A stretch of 5,209 nucleotides of DNA from an uncultured Synechococcus sp. (GTDB lineage Bacteria; Cyanobacteriota; Cyanobacteriia; PCC-6307; Cyanobiaceae), in assembly GCA_913020095.1 (NCBI GenBank), contig CAJWAH010000105.1, forward strand, positions 1 to 5,209. The letters are read 5' to 3'. The translations under genes were made by a program, and so were the position numbers. This document shows, in pieces, positions 1 through 5,209 of the stretch (position 1 is its first letter; each line of letters opens with the position of its first letter). A model generated the notes under the pieces. The model had not been told where the DNA came from and ran no database searches. It was given only the letters and a program-made list of their open reading frames with translations.

Positions 1-253
1 GCAACACCCCGGAGCCAAAGAGGCCCTCAAGGCTCTTCTCAGCGCACTGGGCGAGGAGCCGCTGCAAGCCGATCAGGCCAAAGCTCTGCTGGGCGAGGCC
101 TGCAAAGCCGCCGATGTGAAAAAAGGCGTGCTGATGAAATCGCTGCGCGGTGCCTTGATGGGCCAACTGCAGGGACCTGATCTGATGGAGAGCTGGCTGC
201 TACTGAACGCGGCCGGGCAAGACCGCGGGCGCATCAGCAGCGCCCTCGGCTGA
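1..253 (+). CDS. gltX: Glutamyl-tRNA synthetase, C-terminal 83 residues (5' end outside window)
   Basis: GltX (GluRS) is the cytoplasmic class I synthetase that charges tRNA-Glu; in cyanobacteria it usually also makes Glu-tRNA-Gln, the substrate of the GatCAB amidotransferase, and Glu-tRNA-Glu feeds tetrapyrrole synthesis. Only the end of the gene is present: the frame beginning at base 2 is open for 83 codons and stops at TGA 251-253. The visible part is the end of the helical anticodon-binding region. It includes the family pattern of a Lys-Lys-Gly turn leading to KSLRGALMGQLQGPDL (residues 46-61 of the fragment), then an SWLLLN helix and a short basic tail ending ISSALG. The HIGH and KMSKS catalytic motifs would lie upstream of the window. 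The identification is by recognition of this C-terminal signature, not by search. The last 54 bases are also coding on the other strand for the end of the antiporter gene. No U-tract terminator is visible after the stop. Confidence 0.92.
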   Translation, partial: QHPGAKEALKALLSALGEEPLQADQAKALLGEACKAADVKKGVLMKSLRGALMGQLQGPDLMESWLLLNAAGQDRGRISSALG

Positions 254-1468
254 ACCGGCCTCGGCCTCCAAATCAGGCTGAACCAAGCCCAAGCGGCGCG
301 CCAACCAAGGCGCCGTGAGGCCTTGGAGGCCCACGGTCATCAAGATCGTGAGGAACACCAATCCCTGCAGGCGTCCAGCACCTGAAAAGCCAGCGGCTTC
401 CAAGCGAATCGCAAACAAACTGGCCACCGCGGCCGTAACGATGCCGCGCGGCGCCATCCAACTCAGCATCAATTTCTGCTTCCACTGCAGGGGCAAGCCG
501 GTGCTGGCCACTGAGATCGCCAGCGGGCGCACCACCACCATCAGCACCAGCACGCAACCAACCCCGCCCAGCCCCAAGGGGCTGAGTTCCCGCCAGGAGA
601 CATCAGCGGCCAGCAGCGGAAACAGCACCGTGATCGCCAATTGGGCTAGCTGGCGAATGAAGTCATCAAGCTGCTGCGGCTCCGAAGACGGCCGGCGCCC
701 CACCACCACCCCAGCAGCGACCGCAGCTGGAAATCCCGATTCCGACAGCTGGGCGTCGCAGCCGCCATACATCAAAAACAAAATGCCCAGCGTGAGCTGA
801 ACCCGCAGGCCCAAAACCCCGGAATCAGCTGGCAAGCGCCTGAGCAACTCAGAGAGCAACAGGCCACTGAGCAAGCCCATGGCCACGCCAAATCCCAAGC
901 GCAGCAATAGGCCAGCGGCCACGCCCTGCCAGCCGGTGCGATCTCCCAGCACCAGCTCCAGCAGCATCACCGCCAGCACGGCACCAATTGGTTCGAGCAC
1001 CAAGCCCTCCCCCTCCAGCACCTCGCCGAGGGGCTCTTGCAGGCGCATCTGCTGCACCAGGGGGTTCACCACCGTGGGGCCGGTGGCCAAGACGATGGCG
1101 CTGAACACCGCGGCCAACGACCAGTTCAAACCAGCCAGCCAGTGGGCCGCCAGAAAGGCTCCGCCAAAGGCCACCAACAGCCGCACCGTCACGATGCGCA
1201 GCACAGCTGTGCGCAGCTCACCACCGGGGAGCCGCAGCTTGAGGCCGCCTTCAAACAGCACCAGGCTCACCAGCAGGCCGACCACGGTGCCGAGGCTGGA
1301 GCCCAAATCCAGCGGCTCCACCCAATGGAAACCGGCTCGGCCCACCACCAAACCACTGACCAGCAGCAGCACCACCGCCTGCAGGCTGGTGAGCTTGGCC
1401 ACCAGCTGGGCCGTGGCCCCGGAGGCCATGGTGATGCCCCAGAGCAGATTGAGCCGCTCAGCGCTCAT
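200..1468 (-). CDS. CPA1-family (NhaP-like) Na+(K+)/H+ antiporter, 422 aa
   Basis: This is an integral membrane monovalent cation/proton exchanger, expected in the plasma (or thylakoid) membrane for pH and Na+ homeostasis. About 12 hydrophobic segments are visible between residues 30 and 394. CPA1 landmarks occur in order: FEGG at 72-75 (conserved acidic E73), the unwound-helix motif LATGPTVV at 127-134, the core helix EGEGLVLEPIG at 152-162, and the basic-helix motif APRGIVTAA at 339-347 (R341). Compared with archaeal NhaP, the TDP triplet is TGP and the Asn-Asp pair is Leu158-Glu159; the GPTV…EG…(D/E)PIG pattern marks a bacterial subgroup. There is no C-terminal TrkA/RCK domain, only an Ala/Glu-rich tail (397-422). 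The ATG at 1468 is chosen because it overlaps the upstream stop (ATGA); an in-frame ATG at 1429 (M14) is the alternative. The stop is TAG at 202-200, inside gltX. The family call is firm; Na+ versus K+ preference cannot be read from sequence. Confidence 0.93.
   Translation of the reverse strand: MSAERLNLLWGITMASGATAQLVAKLTSLQAVVLLLVSGLVVGRAGFHWVEPLDLGSSLGTVVGLLVSLVLFEGGLKLRLPGGELRTAVLRIVTVRLLVAFGGAFLAAHWLAGLNWSLAAVFSAIVLATGPTVVNPLVQQMRLQEPLGEVLEGEGLVLEPIGAVLAVMLLELVLGDRTGWQGVAAGLLLRLGFGVAMGLLSGLLLSELLRRLPADSGVLGLRVQLTLGILFLMYGGCDAQLSESGFPAAVAAGVVVGRRPSSEPQQLDDFIRQLAQLAITVLFPLLAADVSWRELSPLGLGGVGCVLVLMVVVRPLAISVASTGLPLQWKQKLMLSWMAPRGIVTAAVASLFAIRLEAAGFSGAGRLQGLVFLTILMTVGLQGLTAPWLARRLGLVQPDLEAEAGSAEGAADAPAVLPGRVQ
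263..331. repeat. Imperfect stem: 9-bp inverted repeat enclosing a GC hairpin, just past the gltX stop
   Basis: GGCCTCCAA at 263-271 is perfectly complementary to TTGGAGGCC at 323-331. Between them lies a second possible hairpin, GCGCC (298-302), loop AACCAA, GGCGC (309-313); an alternative pairing is CGGCGC (294-299) with GCGCCG (310-315). The element starts 10 bases after the gltX stop and lies within the antiporter coding region (C-terminal end). It could slow or end gltX transcription, but no T-run follows it. In GC-rich DNA a 9-bp arm at this distance can arise by chance, so a role as terminator is only a suggestion. Confidence 0.25.
1465..1468 (-). other. ATGA stop/start overlap coupling the 79-aa gene to the antiporter gene
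   Basis: On the minus strand the four bases ATGA contain both the antiporter start codon (ATG, 1468-1466) and the stop codon of the upstream small gene (TGA, 1467-1465). Such 4-base overlaps normally mean one mRNA and re-initiation by the terminating ribosome. This fits the lack of a strong Shine-Dalgarno sequence before the antiporter start and fixes the start choice. Confidence 0.8.
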
Positions 1469-1704
1469 TCAAGACCCGTGAACTGGGGTTCGACATGCAC
1501 AGCCAGCACAGCCCGCGGACGAACCACAAAGTATTCACCCTCCAGCTCGGTGATGGGCACATTCACAAAAGCCTGGGCATCGGGCTTGTTGAGGCTCTCG
1601 GCATACCAGCTCTGAAAGCTCTCGAGATCAGGAAACTGAATCTGGTGGCGATGGCCGCCTTCCAGCAAGAGATGCACGGCATAGCGGCTCGGGCGACGGC
1701 TCAT
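1465..1704 (-). CDS. Small conserved-looking protein of unknown function, 79 aa, first gene of the antiporter pair
   Basis: I do not recognise a named family. The protein begins MSRRPSRYAV. It has a basic N-terminus (residues 2-7), a probable strand (RYAVHLLLE, 7-15), a His-rich turn (GGHRHQIQF, 17-25; histidines at 18 and 20), an amphipathic helix with two aromatics (DLESFQSWYAESL, 26-38), and two or three strands (AFVNVPI and EYFVVRPRAVLAVHVEPQF). No membrane segment, signal peptide or cysteine is present, so it is probably a small soluble alpha/beta protein. The ATG at 1704 is preferred: the frame stays open up to an ATG at 1779, but that would add 25 low-quality residues and run into the polA start. 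It is read as real because of its ordered, aromatic-rich composition and its 4-base overlap with the antiporter gene. The context suggests the two are made together, but a role in regulating or assembling the antiporter is only inference. Confidence 0.75.
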   Translation of the reverse strand: MSRRPSRYAVHLLLEGGHRHQIQFPDLESFQSWYAESLNKPDAQAFVNVPITELEGEYFVVRPRAVLAVHVEPQFTGLE

Positions 1705-1766
1705 GAGCTGTGCAGGTCTCACCCAAGGATGCCGGATGGCAGGCTGTGGGCCAATTCCAGCGTCTG
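1705..1766. promoter_or_regulatory. 62-bp divergent spacer between the small-protein/antiporter unit and polA
   Basis: The starts of the leftward unit (1704) and polA (1767) face away from each other across this spacer, so promoters for both directions should lie here or inside the two gene starts. I see no convincing -10 (TATAAT-like) or -35 box on either strand, and no strong Shine-Dalgarno sequence before either start. The only small structure is TGCC-GGAT-GGCA (about 1730-1741), a weak 4-bp hairpin. The regulatory assignment rests on gene geometry alone. Confidence 0.35.
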
Positions 1767-4670
1767 ATGGGCAGCACAACCAAGCCTCTGTTGCTGCTGG
1801 TGGATGGCCATTCCCTGGCCTTCCGCAGCTTCTACGCCTTCTCCAAGGGGGGCGAAGGGGGCTTAAGCACCCAAGACGGCATCCCCACCAGCGTGACGTA
1901 TGGCTTCCTCAAAGCGCTGCTGGACAACTGCAAAAGCCTCAAACCCCAAGGGGTGGTGATCGCCTTTGACACCGCTGAGCCCACCTTCCGGCACAAAGCC
2001 GATGAGACCTACAAAGCCAACCGCGATGTAGCCCCCGATCACTTCTTCCAGGACGTCGACAACCTGCAAGAGATCCTCAAAGGCTGCCTGGATATCCCCC
2101 TCTGCCTGGCCCCGGGCTACGAAGCCGACGACGTGCTCGGCACCCTGGCCAACCGCGGCGCCAATGAGGGATGGCGGGTGCGAATCCTCTCGGGCGACCG
2201 CGACCTGTTCCAGCTGGTGGATGACCAGCGCGACATCGCTGTCCTTTATATGGGCGGTGGCCCTTACGCCAAAAGCAGTGGCCCCACGGAGATCCGAGAA
2301 GAGGGTGTCGTCAGCAAACTCGGCGTGATGCCCAACAAGGTGGTGGACCTCAAGGCCCTCACCGGTGACAGCAGCGACAACATCCCGGGGGTGCGCGGTG
2401 TTGGCCCCAAGACGGCCATCAACCTGCTGAGCGAAAACGGTGATCTTGATGGGGTCTACAAGGCTCTCGAAGCCCTGAGCGACCCCAAAGCCAACAGCGG
2501 AGCCCTCAAAGGCGCACTCAAGGGCAAGCTCAGCAACGACAAGGAGAACGCCTACCGCTCGCGGATGCTGGCGGAAATCCTGGTGGACATTCCCCTGCCC
2601 GAAGATCCGCGGTTGGGTCTGGGCCTGGTGGAGCTGGGGGCCTTGCGTCAGCGGCTGGAGGAGCTGGAGCTCAACAGCCTGCAGCGCCAAAGCGAAAAGT
2701 TTGCCGAGCTCTTTTCCGCCGCTGGCCAACTCAGCCTCGACACCGGAAGTAGAGCCGAACCCAGCGCTGCCGAAAGCGAACCGGAGAGCGAAACGCCCAC
2801 CACCCCGCCTTTAAACCCGCAGCTGATCACCAGCTCCGCTCAGCTCCAGGCCCTGGTGAGCCAGCTGCAGCAACGCAGCGCCGATGCCCCCGCCGTGGCT
2901 ATCGACACCGAGACCACCGACCTCAACCCCTTCCGCGCGCAGCTGGTGGGCTTGGGCTTCTGCTGGGGTGAAGCCGACAACGATCTGGCCTACATCCCAA
3001 TCGGCCACAGCGGCGCCGCAGGGCAGTTGCCCCTTGCCGAGGTGCTTGAGGCCCTGGCCCCTTGGCTGGCCAGTCCAACGCAGCGGAAATGCCTGCAGAA
3101 CGCCAAATACGACCGGCTGGTGCTGCTGCGCCATGGGCTGGAGCTCAATGGCGTGGCCGTCGACACCCTGCTGGCGGACTATCTGCGCGACGCCTCAGCT
3201 CGCCACAACCTCGAGGAATTGGCGCAGCGCCATTACGGCTTCCGCCCCACCAGCTTCAGCGATTTGGTGAGCAAAGGGCAGACCTTTGCCGATGTGCCCA
3301 TCGAGGCCGCAGCCCAGTACTGCGGCATGGATGTGCACCTCACCTACCGCTTAGCGATTGATCTGGTGCAACAACTCGAGCAACTCGGAGAAGCCTTGCC
3401 GCAGTTGCTCTCAGAACTGGAACTGCCGCTGGAGCCGGTGCTGGCACAAATGGAAGCCACCGGCATCCGCATCGATGTGCCCTACCTGCAAGAGCTGGGC
3501 CAATCGATGGGCGAAAAGCTGCAGCAACTTGAGCAGCAAGCCATTGCCGCGGCCGGCGAAGAGTTCAATCTGGCCTCCCCCAAACAGCTGGGCGAACTGC
3601 TGTTCAACACCCTGGGGCTGGACCGCAAAAAATCACGCAAGACCAAAACCGGCTGGAGCACCGATGCCGCGGTGCTGGAAAAACTTGAAGACGCCCATCC
3701 GGTGGTGCCCCTGGTGCTGGAGCACCGCACCTTGAGCAAGCTCAAAAGCACCTATGTCGATGCCCTGCCCCAGCTGGTGGAAAGCGAAACCGGCCGGGTG
3801 CACACCGATTTCAACCAGGCGGTAACGGCCACTGGGCGGCTCTCGAGCAGCAACCCCAACCTGCAGAACATCCCGGTGCGCACGGCCTACAGCCGCCAGA
3901 TCCGCAAAGCCTTCTTGCCCCAGCAGGACTGGACCCTGCTCAGCGCCGACTACAGCCAGATCGAGCTGCGCATCCTCACCCACCTCTGCGGCGAAGAGGC
4001 CTTGGTGGAGGCCTACAACAGCGGCGATGACGTGCATGCGCTCACAGCCCGCCTGCTGCTGGATAAGAGCGAGGTGAGCGATGAGGAGCGGCGCCTGGGC
4101 AAAACCATCAACTTCGGGGTGATCTACGGCATGGGCGCCCAACGCTTTGCCCGCGCTACCGGGGTCAGCCAAGCCGAAGCCAAGGAGTTCCTCAGCCGCT
4201 ACAAGCAGCGCTACCCCAAGGTGTTTGCGTTCCTCGAATGGCAGGAGCGCCTGGCCCTCAGCCGGGGCTACGTGGAAACGCTGATGGGGCGCCGCCGGCC
4301 CTTCCATTTCGATCCCCAAGGCCTCGGGCGCCTCAAGGGAACCGATCCCGCTGAGATCGATCTCGATGTGGCCAGGCGCGGCGGCATGGAAGCCCAGCAA
4401 CTGCGGGCCGCCGCCAATGCCCCGATCCAGGGCTCCAGCGCCGACATCATCAAAAAAGCGATGGTGGATCTGCAGCAGCTGCTGCTTGAGCAGCAACTGC
4501 CGGCCCGGCTGCTGCTGCAGGTGCACGACGAACTGGTGCTCGAGTGCGCCCCCGATGCGCTGGACGCGGTGCAGAGCAGCGTGCAACGCACCATGGAGCA
4601 GGCCGTGAGTCTGAGCGTGCCGTTGGTGGTTGAGATCGGCAGTGGCCCCAACTGGATGGAGGCGAAGTAA
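1767..4670 (+). CDS. polA: DNA polymerase I, full length with proofreading, 967 aa
   Basis: PolA fills gaps, removes RNA primers during Okazaki-fragment maturation and acts in excision repair. All three domains are visible. The 5' nuclease domain (about 1-290) has D13, R20, EADD (119-122), GDRD (D144, D146), GDSSDN (D201, D204) and the helix-hairpin-helix [10 protein letters not shown] near 208-217. A Ser/Glu/Pro/Thr-rich linker follows (about 323-352). The 3'-5' exonuclease domain (about 353-555) has DTE (D380, E382), NAKYD (N445, D449) and YCGMD (Y518, D522), so proofreading residues are intact. The polymerase domain has motif A (D728, [10 protein letters not shown]), motif B (R775, K779, F783, Y787) and motif C VHDE (D921, E922). 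The start ATG at 1767 is preferred over GTG 1710 because it gives the same numbering as E. coli Pol I for D13 and R20. Two insertions relative to E. coli stand out: about 10 residues in the nuclease domain and 18 before NAPIQG. F783 at the E. coli F762 position predicts discrimination against dideoxynucleotides. TAA ends the gene 49 bp before cysS. Confidence 0.97.
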   Translation: MGSTTKPLLLLVDGHSLAFRSFYAFSKGGEGGLSTQDGIPTSVTYGFLKALLDNCKSLKPQGVVIAFDTAEPTFRHKADETYKANRDVAPDHFFQDVDNLQEILKGCLDIPLCLAPGYEADDVLGTLANRGANEGWRVRILSGDRDLFQLVDDQRDIAVLYMGGGPYAKSSGPTEIREEGVVSKLGVMPNKVVDLKALTGDSSDNIPGVRGVGPKTAINLLSENGDLDGVYKALEALSDPKANSGALKGALKGKLSNDKENAYRSRMLAEILVDIPLPEDPRLGLGLVELGALRQRLEELELNSLQRQSEKFAELFSAAGQLSLDTGSRAEPSAAESEPESETPTTPPLNPQLITSSAQLQALVSQLQQRSADAPAVAIDTETTDLNPFRAQLVGLGFCWGEADNDLAYIPIGHSGAAGQLPLAEVLEALAPWLASPTQRKCLQNAKYDRLVLLRHGLELNGVAVDTLLADYLRDASARHNLEELAQRHYGFRPTSFSDLVSKGQTFADVPIEAAAQYCGMDVHLTYRLAIDLVQQLEQLGEALPQLLSELELPLEPVLAQMEATGIRIDVPYLQELGQSMGEKLQQLEQQAIAAAGEEFNLASPKQLGELLFNTLGLDRKKSRKTKTGWSTDAAVLEKLEDAHPVVPLVLEHRTLSKLKSTYVDALPQLVESETGRVHTDFNQAVTATGRLSSSNPNLQNIPVRTAYSRQIRKAFLPQQDWTLLSADYSQIELRILTHLCGEEALVEAYNSGDDVHALTARLLLDKSEVSDEERRLGKTINFGVIYGMGAQRFARATGVSQAEAKEFLSRYKQRYPKVFAFLEWQERLALSRGYVETLMGRRRPFHFDPQGLGRLKGTDPAEIDLDVARRGGMEAQQLRAAANAPIQGSSADIIKKAMVDLQQLLLEQQLPARLLLQVHDELVLECAPDALDAVQSSVQRTMEQAVSLSVPLVVEIGSGPNWMEAK

Positions 4671-4719
4671 CACAGATCCCGGCTGGAACGTAACCTCCGG
4701 TTCTGCGCCTGTTCTTGCC
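4671..4719 (+). other. 49-bp polA–cysS spacer, no terminator seen
   Basis: This short gap separates the polA TAA from the cysS GTG. It holds no T-run, and its only possible stem is a 4-bp GAAC/GTTC pairing, too weak for a Rho-independent terminator. No clear -10 box and no Shine-Dalgarno sequence precede the GTG. The simplest reading is that cysS is transcribed through from polA. Confidence 0.5.
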
Positions 4720-5209
4720 GTGTCCCTGCGCTTCACCAACAGCCTCACCAGCCGCACCGAAGCGTTCGAGCCTCTTGAGGCCGGCAAAGCCACGATCTAC
4801 TGCTGCGGCGTCACGGTCTATGACCTCTGCCACTTGGGCCATGCCCGCAGCTACATCAACTGGGATGTGCTGCGGCGGTATCTGATCTGGCGCGGCCTCG
4901 AGGTGACCTTCGTTCAGAACTTCACCGACATCGACGACAAGATCCTCAAACGCGCCGATGAGGAGAACTCCACGATGACGGCCGTCAGCGAGCGGAACAT
5001 CGAGTCCTTCCATCAGGACATGGATGCTCTTGGAATCCTGCGGCCCGACCGCATGCCCCGCGCCACTCAGTGCCTGGATGGGATCCGCAATCTCATCGGC
5101 GAACTGGAAGCCAAAGGTGCGGCCTACAGCGCTGAAGGGGATGTGTACTTCGCAGTGATGAAGCATGCCGGTTACGGCAAGCTCAGCGGCCGCGATCTGA
5201 GCGAACAAC
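4720..5209 (+). CDS. cysS: Cysteinyl-tRNA synthetase, N-terminal 163 residues (3' end outside window)
   Basis: CysS (CysRS) is the cytoplasmic zinc-dependent class I synthetase that charges tRNA-Cys. The fragment begins [19 protein letters not shown] and carries the Rossmann-fold start of the family. YCCGVTVYD is at residues 27-35, and C29 aligns with the zinc ligand Cys28 of the E. coli enzyme. The class I signature HLGH is at 38-41 (a HIGH variant), the CysRS motif TDIDDK at 69-74, and LRPD…PRAT at 107-116. The later zinc ligands and the KMSKS loop would lie beyond the window. The start is GTG at 4720. The frame stays open upstream into polA but has no ATG or GTG there that would give a better N-terminus, and the family normally begins about 27 residues before the zinc cysteine, as here. 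The gene follows polA by 49 bp in the same direction and is likely in its transcription unit. The identification is firm. Confidence 0.96.
   Translation, partial: MSLRFTNSLTSRTEAFEPLEAGKATIYCCGVTVYDLCHLGHARSYINWDVLRRYLIWRGLEVTFVQNFTDIDDKILKRADEENSTMTAVSERNIESFHQDMDALGILRPDRMPRATQCLDGIRNLIGELEAKGAAYSAEGDVYFAVMKHAGYGKLSGRDLSEQ

Noticed and set aside
315..1615. Plus-strand open frames of 161-200 codons opposite the antiporter
   Set aside because: Their translations are Ser/Thr/Pro/Arg- or His/Gln-rich low-complexity shadows of a membrane protein gene; they have no domain signature.
1495..1767. Plus-strand open frame of 90 codons opposite the small protein gene
   Set aside because: The minus-strand frame has the better protein-like pattern and the ATGA link with the antiporter. 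The plus frame would also run into the polA start with no spacing.
2500..2540. Near-repeat of the ALKG codons in polA ([11 protein letters not shown])
   Set aside because: It is a short degenerate duplication within a variable part of the 5' nuclease domain; it is too brief to call a repeat element.
1863..2729. Minus-strand open frame (288 codons) opposite the PolA 5' nuclease domain
   Set aside because: It is the same mirror-register effect over a domain with intact catalytic motifs; there is no independent start signal or recognisable domain.
4691..4700. CCTCC motif in the polA–cysS spacer, a perfect GGAGG Shine-Dalgarno on the minus strand
   Set aside because: No start codon lies at a suitable distance on the minus strand, and no real minus-strand gene follows, so it is taken as chance.
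3633..4793. Long minus-strand open frame (386 codons) opposite polA and the cysS start
   Set aside because: It is in exact mirror register with polA codons. In this GC-rich gene the codons TTA, CTA and TCA are rare, so the mirror frame stays open by composition. Its translation is low in hydrophobic order and matches no family I know, while polA on the other strand is unmistakable.
4450..5208. Minus-strand open frame (252 codons) opposite the polA end and cysS
   Set aside because: It is the mirror-register shadow of cysS, extended into polA by chance, and lies antisense to two well-identified genes.
1..5209. Search for a novel system: defence genes, CRISPR, mobile elements, tRNA, riboswitch
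   Set aside because: No spaced direct repeats, transposase or integrase motifs, tRNA cloverleaf or riboswitch-like leader were seen; almost every base is accounted for by housekeeping genes.

Overview
The window looks like a chromosomal core segment of a GC-rich unicellular cyanobacterium of the marine/freshwater Synechococcus–Cyanobium group. The clues are: a DNA polymerase I with an extra segment in its polymerase domain of the kind I associate with cyanobacteria; a cysteinyl-tRNA synthetase N-terminus that reads like picocyanobacterial CysS ([22 protein letters not shown]); a GluRS C-terminus of cyanobacterial type; clearly GC-rich DNA (above 60 % by eye); very tight gene packing; and no copy of the HIP1 octamer GCGATCGC, which many other cyanobacteria carry in abundance. 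The genus is inferred, not proven.

Layout from left to right. (1) Positions 1-253, + strand: last 83 codons of gltX (glutamyl-tRNA synthetase). (2) Positions 200-1704, - strand: a two-gene leftward unit. A 79-aa protein of unknown function (1704→1465) comes first. A NhaP-like CPA1 cation/proton antiporter (1468→200) follows and is joined to it by an ATGA stop/start overlap. The antiporter runs tail-to-tail into gltX, and the two coding regions overlap by 54 bp. (3) Positions 1705-1766: a 62-bp divergent spacer. (4) Positions 1767-4670, + strand: complete polA, with 5' nuclease, 3'-5' proofreading and polymerase domains and every catalytic motif that can be read intact. (5) Positions 4671-4719: a 49-bp spacer without a visible terminator. 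(6) Positions 4720-5209, + strand: N-terminal 163 codons of cysS from a GTG start, cut by the window edge.

Functionally this is housekeeping DNA. Two class I aminoacyl-tRNA synthetases flank a repair/replication polymerase and an ion-homeostasis transporter. polA and cysS are probably co-transcribed, and the small protein and antiporter form a translationally coupled pair. No RNA gene, mobile element, CRISPR array, phage gene or defence system was seen. No gene-free stretch exceeds 62 bp. I do not see evidence of an undescribed system. The points most worth a second look are the antiporter ion-site substitutions (TDP→TGP and ND→LE), the in-register antisense overlap of the antiporter tail with gltX, the uncharacterised 79-aa partner of the antiporter, and the two insertions in PolA.
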